From Candidatus Kuenenia stuttgartensis (GTDB lineage: Bacteria; Planctomycetota; Planctomycetia; Planctomycetales; Planctomycetaceae), in NCBI GenBank assembly GCA_945904015.1, contig CAMDPK010000027.1, positions 1 through 51,927 on the forward strand: a stretch of 51,927 nucleotides of DNA, given 5' to 3'. The position numbers and the translations under genes are program-made. Below, piece by piece: positions 15,317-23,519 of the stretch (positions are counted from its first letter, which is position 1; each line of letters begins with the position of its first letter). The notes below the pieces were generated by a model. It had not been told where the DNA came from. It made no database searches and was given only the letters and a program-made list of their open reading frames with translations.

Positions 15317-17296
15317 ATGTTTGAAGCACCGTCCCGCCCAAGCGGCGTCCGGCATCTGATCATCTTGCTGCTGACGCTGATGTCGGTGCTGCTTTACTTG
15401 GACCGCTTCTGCGTCTCGTTCGCCGGCGACTACATCAAGGAAGACCTTGGCCTGTCGCAGACGCAGATGAGCTGGTTCCTGAGCCTCTTCTTTTGGTCGT
15501 ATGCACTGTCTCAAGTTCCGGCCGGCTGGCTGGCGGACCGATTTGGCGCGCGGCTGATGCTGTCGATTTACGTCGTTGCGTGGTCGCTGTTCACGGCTCA
15601 GATGGGATTGGCCGCCGGCTTCACGATGCTGATGTTCGCGAGACTCATGTGCGGCATCACTCAAGCCGGAGCGTACCCGACCGCCGGTGGAGTCATCAGT
15701 CGCTGGGTGCCGCTCTCCAAACGAGCGACCGCTAGTGCCTGGGTCGGTCTCGGCGGCCGCATGGGCGGAGCAATGGCCCCTGTCCTGACCGCTTTCTTGA
15801 TGGTCGTCTTCGTGCCGGTTGGTACATCGGTCGAATTCACAGAGACCGACATGATGTCCGCTCCAAAATTGGCCGCTCGCCTGACTCCGATTTCCGAGAC
15901 GCTCGAACAGGCTATTGAAATCGCGGCAAAGGAAAACTCGCAGAAGCAATCCTCTGTCGAGCTCGCCAAAACTCTGAAGAAGAAACTCACCTCTGAAGCG
16001 GCTGCGGCGGGGAAACATTTATCGAAGTTCGCCAATCAGGAGATGACTTCGGTTGTCGCCGGAGACGTTTCACTCGCGGCCGAAGAACTGCGGTGTGCTG
16101 AGCTTCAAGCGGCTGTCGAAGACATTCGCAAATCCTCTGGTGTCAGTGCTGGTTCAACGACTCGCGAGGCACCAAATCCGAGTTCCACAAGTACACCGCG
16201 ATCCGCGCCAATCGCCGCCGCGGAGCTTTCCGAGTTTCTGCGAACCGCGCTGAACGGGTTGCTGAATCGTCGCGACTTGTTCGATGATGCCGCGTTTGCG
16301 AAAGCCAATTTGCCGCGTGAGGCACTGGGGTACGCCGAACGGTCAAAAGGGAGCGATCCGCTGACCGTCGAGCAACAACGACGATTCAATCGACTGTTGA
16401 TCGAAGCGGCCTTTCCAGGGGAAATTCGCAAACTCTACGGTCGAGGTTGGCGGCCGGTGATGATTGCCTATGGCTTGTCGGGTGTCCTGATCGCGTTGGC
16501 GATTTGGTGGATGTTTCGCGACCGGCCGGAATTGCATCCCCGGGTCAACGACGCCGAACGCGAACTCATCACGACCGGACGATTGGCCACGGCGGCGGCG
16601 GCAAACAGCAAGGCGGGACGTTTGCCGATCCGGCCGTTGTTCACCAATTTCAGTTTGTGGTGCAACTGCGCGAATCAGATTGGAACGAACATCGGCTGGG
16701 TGTTTTTGGTAACCTGGCTGTCGCGATATTTCATCGAGATGCACAGCGTTCCGATTTTGGAACGGAGCGTCTTGGTGATGATGCCGAACTTGATCGGCCT
16801 TTGCGGCGGATTCCTCGGAGGCCGCTTGGTCGATTGGCTGCTGCCGCGCATCGGTTTGAAATGGAGCCGCAGCTTGCCGCCGATCATCACACGGTTCGTT
16901 GCGGCTGGCGGCTACGGAATGTGTCTGTACTTCGCGGCTCAGCCAGCGGGATCGGCGTTGAATTCACCGTACGCGTTCACGGCGGCGTTTTGCTTGATCT
17001 ATTTTTCGGTGGACCTCGGCCAGTCGGCGTTCTGGGCTTACGCTCAAGATGCCGGCGGAAAATATGTCGGCTCGGTCCTCGGCTGGGGCAACATGTGGGG
17101 CAACCTCGGAGCCGCATTCGGGCCGCTGCTCTACAACCACCTGCTCGGCGAAAACCCGACGGTGGCCGAGTGGAACAATCTTTTCTGGCTGGGGCTGATC
17201 GCGTTTGTGTTTGCGGGTATCGCGACATTCGGCCTGGATGCCTCGAAACCGGTGTTCGCGGAAGAGACGACTCTGCCGGCGAGCGGAGGGTGTTAA
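15317..17296 (+). CDS. MFS transporter with large extra domain between TM5 and TM6
   Basis: This 659-residue protein looks like the sugar-phosphate/anion:cation symporter branch of the major facilitator superfamily. The first half shows DRFCVSFAGDYIKEDLGLSQ after TM1 and GWLADRFGARL between TM2 and TM3. The usual TM6 block is displaced to residue 378 (GWRPVMIAYGLSG, then FRDRPELHP). Between TM5 and TM6, residues 169-377 form a hydrophilic, helical, Ser/Ala-rich insertion that topology predicts to be periplasmic. Normal family length is 400-450, so the excess equals this insertion. The substrate is unknown. The chosen Met gives a short N-tail before TM1; upstream in-frame Mets read through the terminator. 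The final residues ASGGC and the stop are supplied by repeat D1. Confidence 0.83.
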   Translation: MFEAPSRPSGVRHLIILLLTLMSVLLYLDRFCVSFAGDYIKEDLGLSQTQMSWFLSLFFWSYALSQVPAGWLADRFGARLMLSIYVVAWSLFTAQMGLAAGFTMLMFARLMCGITQAGAYPTAGGVISRWVPLSKRATASAWVGLGGRMGGAMAPVLTAFLMVVFVPVGTSVEFTETDMMSAPKLAARLTPISETLEQAIEIAAKENSQKQSSVELAKTLKKKLTSEAAAAGKHLSKFANQEMTSVVAGDVSLAAEELRCAELQAAVEDIRKSSGVSAGSTTREAPNPSSTSTPRSAPIAAAELSEFLRTALNGLLNRRDLFDDAAFAKANLPREALGYAERSKGSDPLTVEQQRRFNRLLIEAAFPGEIRKLYGRGWRPVMIAYGLSGVLIALAIWWMFRDRPELHPRVNDAERELITTGRLATAAAANSKAGRLPIRPLFTNFSLWCNCANQIGTNIGWVFLVTWLSRYFIEMHSVPILERSVLVMMPNLIGLCGGFLGGRLVDWLLPRIGLKWSRSLPPIITRFVAAGGYGMCLYFAAQPAGSALNSPYAFTAAFCLIYFSVDLGQSAFWAYAQDAGGKYVGSVLGWGNMWGNLGAAFGPLLYNHLLGENPTVAEWNNLFWLGLIAFVFAGIATFGLDASKPVFAEETTLPASGGC

Positions 17297-17356
17297 CCCT
17301 TCGAGTGACTGACATAGGGCGAGAATAACCTCGGAGGGTTAACACCCTCCGCTCGC
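17279..17356. repeat. Nested palindromic element D1 between convergent genes
   Basis: The left arm is GCGAGCGGAGGGTGTTAACC and the right arm is its inverse. The right-arm hairpin is GGAGGGT-TAAC-ACCCTCC; the left has one mismatch (CCCTTC for CCCTCC). About 23 bp separates the arms. Both convergent genes end inside it, each with the residues ASGGC and TAA. A second copy is at 39857-39929. Confidence 0.88.
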
Positions 17357-17983
17357 CGATGGGCTCGTGAGCTTCTGTTGCCAGAATGCGTAGTCTTCCG
17401 GCGTGTCGAGATCGGCGAGGACCGATTCGTGGTCGGTCGGCCATTCGGTGACGAGGCCCGGTGACGAGCGGAGCAGCGTGTTGACTCCGACGTCTTTGGG
17501 AAGTGCTTCGATCCGCGTTGCCAGCGACCAGCGCAAGAATGTCGGGTGTCCGCGCCGCAGGCCGAGCGTCGGCAGCAGTGCTTGGCAATCGCCTTGCGAC
17601 CAGCGAGTCAGCAAGCCGTTGAGGACTTCCGATTCGATCAGCGGATGATCGGCGGGAATCAACAGCCAGCCGTCATCGTCGGTCGGAGCGAATCGCTGGC
17701 GGATGGCTCGCAGGCCGATCTCGATGCTGTCTCGCATTTCTGCCGGTTCATGATCGGGAATGACCGCGACGACGGACGTGCGTTGCACGGCTACTTGCAG
17801 TGCGTGGTCGTCGGGTCGAGTGACGATCAAAACGGCAGCGATGTCCAGCCGGGTCAGCGTGCCGATGAGGTGCTCGATGACCGTTGTGCCCTGCCACGGC
17901 AGCAGTAGCTTCGACGTCCCCATCCGACGGCTGCGACCGGCAGCGGGAATTAGAGCGAACAATCGGCGGGGAATGTCGGCCAT
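17339..17983 (-). CDS. MobA/MocA-like nucleotidyltransferase
   Basis: This 214-residue GT-A-fold nucleotidyltransferase has the N-terminal LIPAAGRSRRMGTSKLLLPW signature (G-rich loop plus Lys) and the metal-binding region LIPADHPLI. It resembles MobA/MocA-type molybdenum cofactor guanylyl- or cytidylyltransferases, closest to the MocA (CTP) type. No molybdenum cofactor genes lie nearby, so the substrate is open. A longer frame extends to 18385 but is antisense to the release-factor-like gene. The start at 17983 fits the family, and 18013 (MISIRPPD...) is the alternative. The last residues (SASGGC) come from repeat D1. It is divergent from the GGQ gene with only 66 bp between starts. Confidence 0.78.
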   Translation of the reverse strand: MADIPRRLFALIPAAGRSRRMGTSKLLLPWQGTTVIEHLIGTLTRLDIAAVLIVTRPDDHALQVAVQRTSVVAVIPDHEPAEMRDSIEIGLRAIRQRFAPTDDDGWLLIPADHPLIESEVLNGLLTRWSQGDCQALLPTLGLRRGHPTFLRWSLATRIEALPKDVGVNTLLRSSPGLVTEWPTDHESVLADLDTPEDYAFWQQKLTSPSASGGC

Positions 17984-18049
17984 GTGGCAATCCGGTGGGC
18001 GAATCGAAATCATCCGTGACGATTGTGTCTCCTCGAACTGAAGCTGGCG

Positions 18050-18574
18050 ATGCCGAACAAAGATTCTCACGACTGTCATCCCGCCGCGCTCGATCCGGAG
18101 GCATTGCTGCGAATTTGCTCGGAGCGGCGAGTTCGGCGTTCTGGCCCAGGCGGTCAGCATCGCAACAAAGTCGAGACCGCCGTCGTGCTGAAGCATGAAC
18201 CGACAGGAATTGACGCCGAAGCGAACGAGCGTCGCAGTCAGCCAGAGAACCGGCAGGTCGCGCTGTTCCGGCTGCGAGTCCGGTTGGCGGTCGAGTTTCG
18301 CACAGTTCGCTTGCCCGATGCCGTACCTTCGGAATTGTGGAAGTCCCGGTGCCGCGCGGGACGAGTGTCTGTGAATCCGAGTCATCCCGATTTCCCCGCG
18401 ATTTTGGCCGAGGCGTTAGACGTGCTCGCGATGTGCGATTTCGATCATGCGGTGGCAGCGGCCTCCCTGAGTTGCACCGGTTCGCAGCTCGTCAAACTGC
18501 TGAAGGAAGAGCGGTCCGCCTTCGAGCGGCTGAATCGTGAGCGAGTCGCTCGCGGAATGCCGCGTCTGAAGTGA
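18050..18574 (+). CDS. Peptide chain release factor-like protein (GGQ domain only)
   Basis: This 174-residue protein carries the class I release factor catalytic domain. RRSGPGGQHRNKVETAV holds the GGQ motif at residues 34-36, which triggers peptidyl-tRNA hydrolysis in the ribosomal peptidyl transferase centre. The stop-codon-recognition domain (PXT or SPF motifs) of RF1/RF2 is absent. This is the layout of ArfB/YaeJ-like and related rescue factors. The usual basic ArfB tail is not obvious; the C-terminus ends VARGMPRLK, and residues 110-174 form a helical region (LSCTGSQLVKLLKEER). A role in ribosome rescue is inferred. It could also be the planctomycete release-factor-like family of unknown role. 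Confidence 0.8.
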   Translation: MPNKDSHDCHPAALDPEALLRICSERRVRRSGPGGQHRNKVETAVVLKHEPTGIDAEANERRSQPENRQVALFRLRVRLAVEFRTVRLPDAVPSELWKSRCRAGRVSVNPSHPDFPAILAEALDVLAMCDFDHAVAAASLSCTGSQLVKLLKEERSAFERLNRERVARGMPRLK

Positions 18575-18718
18575 GCGTCACAAATTGGACTCGTCAATCT
18601 GATTTCGCTGGGTAAACTCACGCCCGATCGTTGGCCTGACGGGATTGCACGAGTCCCGTCGAAGCCGCCGTGGCTCAAGCCTCAATGGAATGTGTGCTCG
18701 CAACGGAAGGAAGTCGCC

Positions 18719-19084
18719 ATGCGAAAACAGACTCGCTCAGAGGAAGTGCGTCGTCGAGTTCCCGCTCCGGTTAGTCCCGATCCAATCATGGAGGTGGAAG
18801 AGTCAGCCCGCTGCGACACCTTGGTGTTGTCGCCGGATGATTCGGTCCTGCGGCACCCACACCGTCTGGAGCAAGATGTCCGCAACCGGCTGATGTCGGA
18901 GCCAAGCCTCAACTTCACCTCGCTGGTGGTGCGCCGCGTCCGGGACGGATTCTGTCTGGAAGGTGTGTTGGAAGCCGACGATGAGGACGACGCGAGCAAT
19001 CTCGTTCGTCGCATCTGTGGTGCGATGCAAGTGCTGAATCATTTGGTCGTCCATCGCACTCGCGAACTGCCACGCAAAGGGTGA
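18719..19084 (+). CDS. Small BON-like domain protein
   Basis: This 121-residue protein has a hydrophilic N-terminal 60 residues with no signal peptide, then a segment fitting the BON pattern (NFTSLVVRRVRDGFCLEGVL, then ASNLVRRICGAMQVLNHLVV). BON domains are small alpha/beta folds thought to bind phospholipid or protein partners. GGAAGGAAG precedes the ATG at a suitable distance. In-frame upstream Met codons begin before this ribosome binding site and were not chosen. The assignment is by motif shape only and is moderately confident. The gene is convergent with aroF, with element B2 between the stops. Confidence 0.62.
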   Translation: MRKQTRSEEVRRRVPAPVSPDPIMEVEESARCDTLVLSPDDSVLRHPHRLEQDVRNRLMSEPSLNFTSLVVRRVRDGFCLEGVLEADDEDDASNLVRRICGAMQVLNHLVVHRTRELPRKG

Positions 19085-19087
19085 GTT

Positions 19088-19153
19088 GGAGGATGGGCAC
19101 TCTTGCCCGTCCGATTTTCACGAAGCCAGGACGGGCAAGAGTGCCCATCCTCC
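19088..19153. repeat. Nested palindromic element B2, perfect 25-bp arms, GGAG-headed
   Basis: Left arm GGAGGATGGGCACTCTTGCC plus GTCC, right arm its exact inverse, spacer 16 bp. Each arm contains GGGCA-CTCT-TGCCC or GGGCA-AGAG-TGCCC. It lies between the stops of the BON-like gene and aroF, and its right end overlaps the first base of the aroF TAG stop as read on the plus strand. Confidence 0.9.
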
Positions 19154-20169
19154 TAACCGATCGTCTTCCCAACGGCGGCGGCTACGAGTCGGCAGCGAGC
19201 CATTGTGTCAGCGAACACCGTGGGTGTGAGTGATTGTGCTCCGTCGCTCATCGCCTTCTTCGGATCGGGATGAACTTCGACGATCAGCCCGTCGCTGCCG
19301 CACGCGACCGCCGCCAGACACATCGACGGAACCAGCGACGCGATGCCGGTGCCGTGGCTCGGATCGACCACGACGGGCAAGTGCGTTTTCTCTTGCAGGT
19401 ACGCGACCGTCGCCAAGGGCAACGTAAACCGCGTGTGCGTCTCGAACGTGCGGATGCCCCGTTCGCAGAGCATCACTTGCTGGTTGCCTTGATCGAGGAT
19501 GTATTCTGCCGCGAGCAGAAACTCTTCGATGGTCGCCGATGGTCCGCGCTTGAGCAGCACGGGCAGTCGCGTTTCACCGACCGCTTGCAGCAGGTGGTAG
19601 TTCTGCATGTTGCGAGCACCGATTTGCAGGACGTCGGTGTATTTTGCGACGAGATCGACGTGCTGCGGAGTCATCACCTCGGTGACGATCGCGAGCCCCG
19701 TCTTTTCGCGCGCCAACGCGAGCAACTTCAGACCCTCTTCTTTCATCCCTTGGAAGGCATACGGGCTGGTGCGGGGCTTGAAGGCACCGCCGCGCAGGCC
19801 GGTCGCGCCGGCGGCTTTGACTTGTTCGGCGGCGAGCAGGATTTGCTCCTCGCTTTCGACCGAGCAGGGGCCGGCGATGACTCCGATGTGACCGCCGCCG
19901 ATGACCAAGCCGCGCGTCCGAATCGTGGTTGCCTCCGGCTTCGTTTCCAGGCTGGCGACTTTGTACGGCGCGAGGATCGGGACGACTTGCTCGACTTCGT
20001 CATACGACTCCAGCAACTCCTTCGCACCGTTTCGCTTGTCGCCGACAGCGGCGATCACGGTCCGCTCGGTGCCGACGATGACGTGTGCCTTCAAGCCCAT
20101 CTCTTCGACTTTGCGAGCCATTTGCTGGACGGCTTCGGGAGTCGCAGTCCGTTTCATCACAACGATCAT
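19153..20169 (-). CDS. aroF: 3-deoxy-7-phosphoheptulonate (DAHP) synthase, type I-beta
   Basis: This 338-residue enzyme condenses phosphoenolpyruvate and erythrose 4-phosphate, the first step of the shikimate pathway. Residues 1-70 are the ferredoxin-like regulatory domain ([20 protein letters not shown]) found in Thermotoga-type enzymes, which gives feedback control by aromatic amino acids. The catalytic barrel follows: [69 protein letters not shown], and [10 protein letters not shown]. The Cys, His, Glu and Asp metal ligands of the family are all present in these blocks. GGAG lies 8 bases upstream of the ATG. Repeat elements B2 and B3 flank it on both sides. Confidence 0.96.
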   Translation of the reverse strand: MIVVMKRTATPEAVQQMARKVEEMGLKAHVIVGTERTVIAAVGDKRNGAKELLESYDEVEQVVPILAPYKVASLETKPEATTIRTRGLVIGGGHIGVIAGPCSVESEEQILLAAEQVKAAGATGLRGGAFKPRTSPYAFQGMKEEGLKLLALAREKTGLAIVTEVMTPQHVDLVAKYTDVLQIGARNMQNYHLLQAVGETRLPVLLKRGPSATIEEFLLAAEYILDQGNQQVMLCERGIRTFETHTRFTLPLATVAYLQEKTHLPVVVDPSHGTGIASLVPSMCLAAVACGSDGLIVEVHPDPKKAMSDGAQSLTPTVFADTMARCRLVAAAVGKTIG

Positions 20170-20193
20170 GATTCATGCTCCAAAGGAGTTCTC

Positions 20194-20245
20194 GTAGGTT
20201 GGGCACTCTTGCCCGACACGGGACGGGCAAGAGTGCCCATCCTAC
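20194..20245. repeat. Nested palindromic element B3, GTAG-headed
   Basis: The element begins GTAGGTTGGGCACTCTTGCC and ends GGCAAGAGTGCCCATCCTAC, with a very short central spacer. It sits between the aroF start and the stop of the M20 gene and lies only about 25 bp upstream of the aroF ATG, so it is likely in the aroF leader. Confidence 0.88.
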
Positions 20246-20246
20246 G

Positions 20247-21422
20247 TCACGCGAGCAACCGTTCAGCGAGTCGCACCCAGTAGCTAGCGCCGATCGGCAG
20301 CAGTTCGTCGTTGAAATCATAGCGCGGATTATGCAACACGCGGCCATTGTCGGACGGGCCGTTGCCAGCCCACAAGTAGCAGCCGGGACGCTCTTGCAAC
20401 AGGAACGAGAAATCCTCTCCGCCCATGCAGGGAGCGACTCCCGTATCGACATGCTGCTGGCCAACGACATCGGCCGCTGCCTCGGCCGCCCACTCTGTCT
20501 CTTGCTGCGTGTTGACCGTCGAGGGATAGCGGCGGTCGTAATGCAGTTCGGCGGAGGCACCGAGCGAAGTCGCGATACCGCTGACGATGCGACGCATGTG
20601 GGCTTCGGCCATGTCTTGCACCTCTTTGCGAAACGTGCGCACGGTGCCGCGGAGCATCACTTGAGTGGGGATCACATTCCACGTGTCGCCGCCATGAATC
20701 TGCGTGACGCTGACCACGAGTTGATCGAGTGGATTCACATTGCGGCTGACGATGGTCTGCAACGCCGTGACGATCTGCGATGCAGTCACGATTGGATCGA
20801 TGCCCAGATGCGGCATCGCGGCGTGTGTGCCGTGACCTCGGACGATGATCTCGAAGACGTCAAATGCGGCCATGATCGGGCCGGAACAGACGCCGAAGTG
20901 ACCGACCGGCATCCCCGGCCAGTTGTGCATTCCGAAGACGGCGTCGCACGGGAACTGGTTGAAGAGGCCCTCTTCGACCATCACTCGGCCGCCCCCTTCG
21001 TTTTCTTCGGCGGGCTGAAAGATGACGTTCACCGTGCCGGTGAAATTACGAGACTCGGCGAGATATCGCGCCGCCCCCAACAGCATCGTCGTGTGTCCGT
21101 CATGCCCGCAGGCGTGCATCTTCCCGGGATTCACCGAGCGATGCGGAACGTCGTTTTGTTCTTCGACGTCGAGTGCGTCCATGTCGGCTCGCAGACCGAT
21201 GCTGCGGAGCCGCGCGTCGCCGGCTTGCTTGCCGCGAATGACGCCAACGACGCCGGTCTTCGCAAGGCCGCGATGCGTTTCAATGCCCCACGCTTGCAGC
21301 TTCGAGGCGATCAGTTCCGACGCGAACGTTTCCTCGAACGCGGTCTGCGGGTGAGCGTGCAGCTCTCGCCGCCACGCGGTCATTTCGGGATGCCATTCGG
21401 TGAGTCGCGAGTTGATGTTCAT
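20247..21422 (-). CDS. M20-family amidohydrolase (hippurate hydrolase / N-acyl amino acid hydrolase-like)
   Basis: This 391-residue metallopeptidase-family enzyme resembles the IAA-amino-acid hydrolase/hippuricase group (M20D). Metal and catalytic motifs are LRADMDALDV (residues 77-86), MHACGHDGHT (Cys105, His107), QPAEENEGGG (Glu139, Glu140) and PCMGGEDFSFL near the C-terminus. The lid or dimerisation domain is at about residues 180-295. It hydrolyses amide bonds of N-acylated amino acids, and the acyl preference cannot be told. Its ATG overlaps the stop of scpA (ATGA), so translation is probably coupled to it, although repeat A2 at the scpA end creates this arrangement. Confidence 0.88.
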   Translation of the reverse strand: MNINSRLTEWHPEMTAWRRELHAHPQTAFEETFASELIASKLQAWGIETHRGLAKTGVVGVIRGKQAGDARLRSIGLRADMDALDVEEQNDVPHRSVNPGKMHACGHDGHTTMLLGAARYLAESRNFTGTVNVIFQPAEENEGGGRVMVEEGLFNQFPCDAVFGMHNWPGMPVGHFGVCSGPIMAAFDVFEIIVRGHGTHAAMPHLGIDPIVTASQIVTALQTIVSRNVNPLDQLVVSVTQIHGGDTWNVIPTQVMLRGTVRTFRKEVQDMAEAHMRRIVSGIATSLGASAELHYDRRYPSTVNTQQETEWAAEAAADVVGQQHVDTGVAPCMGGEDFSFLLQERPGCYLWAGNGPSDNGRVLHNPRYDFNDELLPIGASYWVRLAERLLA

Positions 21423-22225
21423 GCTGGCTCCTGTGTTTCGTGGGGCAGGTTTTCAACCTGCCCGTCTTGTCCGGGCAGGTTGGAAACCTGCCCCACTTCC
21501 GGTGGCACAATCCAAATCTCGCCGAAGGCGTCGGCCTGGTCGGCTCGGAAACCATGATGTCGCAAGAGCTCGAGAATCGCCAGAAAGATGCTGATGATTC
21601 GGCTGCGTTGTGAGGTGTCGTCGAACAGCGTCGTGAACCCAACGCGGCCCAACTCGCGGACTCGCGCCCCGATTTGATCGATGTAGACCGAGATCGGCGT
21701 GTCGTCGTAACGGATCTTCGATTCCTCTTCGATCACCCGGCGTTCGAGCACTCGGCTGAGCGCGCTGACCAAATCCCAGAGTTCGACCCCTTTGATGCGA
21801 TCGGCGCTCGGGTCACGCACGGCGTCCGGGCGTTCGTCGCTCAGTCGCGGGTAGCGTTCGAGCGACTCGGCCGCGCGCTCTTCGAGAGCTTTCGCCGCCT
21901 CTTTGAACCGCTTGTATTCGATCAACTGCTGGATCAGCCCGCTGCGTGGATCGTCCGACACTTCCACCGGGACTTCCTCATCCTCATCCGGATTCGGCAG
22001 TGCCTGTCGACTCTTGATTTCCAGCAGCGTGCTGGCCATCACGACGAAATCCCCCGCCTGATCGAGATCCAGAAACTGCAACGCTTTCAGATACCTCTGA
22101 AACTGCGCCGTGATTTCGGCGATCGGCAGTTCGATCAAATCCAATTCGTTCCGCCGGACCAGGAACAGCAACAGGTCCAGTGGTCCGGAAAAGCGATCAA
22201 GTTCGACTCGGTAATCGACGGTCAT
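21419..22225 (-). CDS. scpA: Segregation and condensation protein A
   Basis: This 268-residue kleisin bridges the SMC heads with ScpB during chromosome condensation. The N-terminal block is [20 protein letters not shown], then [19 protein letters not shown] and [16 protein letters not shown], all typical of ScpA. A C-terminal winged-helix segment follows ([20 protein letters not shown], then DAFGEIWIV). From about residue 245 the chain ([10 protein letters not shown], then [10 protein letters not shown]) is simply the translation of repeat A2, which has replaced or extended the native tail. The stop overlaps the next start by 4 bp. scpB is not in the window. The upstream neighbour is divergent. 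Confidence 0.92.
   Translation of the reverse strand: MTVDYRVELDRFSGPLDLLLFLVRRNELDLIELPIAEITAQFQRYLKALQFLDLDQAGDFVVMASTLLEIKSRQALPNPDEDEEVPVEVSDDPRSGLIQQLIEYKRFKEAAKALEERAAESLERYPRLSDERPDAVRDPSADRIKGVELWDLVSALSRVLERRVIEEESKIRYDDTPISVYIDQIGARVRELGRVGFTTLFDDTSQRSRIISIFLAILELLRHHGFRADQADAFGEIWIVPPEVGQVSNLPGQDGQVENLPHETQEPA
21440..21496. repeat. Nested palindromic element A2 inside the 3' end of scpA
   Basis: The arms are 25 bp and differ only in the inner loop triplet (TTC against GGA as read on the plus strand). Each arm keeps GGCAGGTT/AACCTGCC, and the spacer is 7 bp. The element is read through in frame as the last residues of ScpA. Confidence 0.9.
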
Positions 22226-22327
22226 GACGGGACTGTAGCAGCGCGGCGGAGTTCGTCGAATCTCGCTCGGTCACTCCGTACAATCCGACCCAGTCAACTC
22301 CGTTACAACGTCCGAGAGTCTGCCGCC

Positions 22328-23431
22328 ATGAAAGCGATTGCCGTCAAGCCGCGTCACCCGAACAGCGTCCACTTGGCCGAGCTGCCCAAGCCGCGAGTTT
22401 CCGATGTCCCCAACGGTCGCGGCGTGCTGGTCCGCGTGCTGAAGGTTGGTGTCGACGCGACCGACCGCGAGATCAACGACGGGCTGTACGGCAATCCGCC
22501 GCCGGGCTACGACTTTTTGGTGCTCGGCCACGAGTCATTTGGCATCGTCGAGGAAGTCGGCCCCAGCGTGCGACACGTCAAGCCGGGCGATTACGTCACC
22601 TGCACCGTACGCCGGCCGGGCACCTCAATCTTCGACCGGATCGGCCGATCGGACATCACCAGTGAGGAGACTTACTACGAGCGGGGCATCAACCTGCTGC
22701 ACGGGTACTTGACCGAGTATTACGTCGATGACTCCGAGTTCGTCGTCCGCGTCCCGCCGGCGCTCAAGCATCTCGGCGTGCTGTCCGAACCGATGAGCGT
22801 CGCGGACAAGGCGATTCAGCAAGTCTACGAAGCCCAGAAGCGGCTGCTCGTGTGGGAGCCGAAGATCGCCTACGTCACCGGGGCCGGCCAGATCGGCTTG
22901 CTGGTGACGCTGATCCTGCGACTGCGCGGCGTCGAGGTTTTCACGATCGCTCGCGGCACGAAGCCCAGCCTCAAGGCCGAGATCGCGGAAGCGTACGGCG
23001 CGACCTACGTCAGCACGCAGAGCATGTCGCTGACAGAACTCGCCAAACATACCGGCAAACCAGACCTGATCATCGAAGCGACCGGAAACAGCGCCATCGC
23101 GTTCGAGGCGATGAGCGTGCTCGGTCACAACGGCGCGATCGTCTGGACCAGCATCACCGGCGGCCAACGCAAAGTCGAAGTCCACACCGACAGCATCAAT
23201 CTGAATTGGGTGCTCGGCAACAAGTTGCTGCTGGGGTCGGTGAATGCCAACTACCGACACTTCGAGTCCGGCATCAGCGATCTGGCCCAGGGAGAGATTT
23301 TTTATCCGGGTGTCACACAGCGAATTCTCACGACCCCGGTGAACGGCCTCGACAACTACCAAGAAATGATGCGGCAGCTCGTCGATTCGAAGGAGGCGTT
23401 GAAGGTTTACGTCAACGTCGCGGAGGGATAA
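22328..23431 (+). CDS. Zinc-dependent glucose dehydrogenase (haloarchaeal-type)
   Basis: This 367-residue medium-chain dehydrogenase resembles archaeal glucose 1-dehydrogenase. The catalytic zinc ligands appear as Asp43 ([12 protein letters not shown]), His68 and Glu69 (LGHESFG) and Glu154 (LSEPMS). The Cys ligand of the Thermoplasma/Sulfolobus enzymes is replaced by Asp, as I recall for the Haloferax enzyme. The [13 protein letters not shown] segment is shared with that group. The dinucleotide motif is GAGQIG (185-190). It oxidises glucose or a related sugar to the lactone with NAD(P). The frame is open far upstream, but Met at 22328 is the family start and follows scpA divergently. galT and GH57 genes downstream suggest a sugar-use group. 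Confidence 0.85.
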   Translation: MKAIAVKPRHPNSVHLAELPKPRVSDVPNGRGVLVRVLKVGVDATDREINDGLYGNPPPGYDFLVLGHESFGIVEEVGPSVRHVKPGDYVTCTVRRPGTSIFDRIGRSDITSEETYYERGINLLHGYLTEYYVDDSEFVVRVPPALKHLGVLSEPMSVADKAIQQVYEAQKRLLVWEPKIAYVTGAGQIGLLVTLILRLRGVEVFTIARGTKPSLKAEIAEAYGATYVSTQSMSLTELAKHTGKPDLIIEATGNSAIAFEAMSVLGHNGAIVWTSITGGQRKVEVHTDSINLNWVLGNKLLLGSVNANYRHFESGISDLAQGEIFYPGVTQRILTTPVNGLDNYQEMMRQLVDSKEALKVYVNVAEG

Positions 23432-23519
23432 GTCGGCAACCTGTCTTCCGCGAATTTGCGAGAGTCAGTCAAATCCGTCGTCTGAACTCTATTTGTGAAC
23501 TTCCTCCAGAAACGACGAC

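Noticed and set aside
17984-18385. N-terminal extension of the nucleotidyltransferase to 348 residues
   Set aside because: The extra 134 codons are antisense to the GGQ gene and do not match the family, whose proteins begin near LIPAAG.
21674-22327. 218-residue N-terminal extension of the glucose dehydrogenase
   Set aside because: It runs antisense to scpA and is Arg/Phe/Asp-rich without a domain; the internal Met at 22328 starts the conserved fold.
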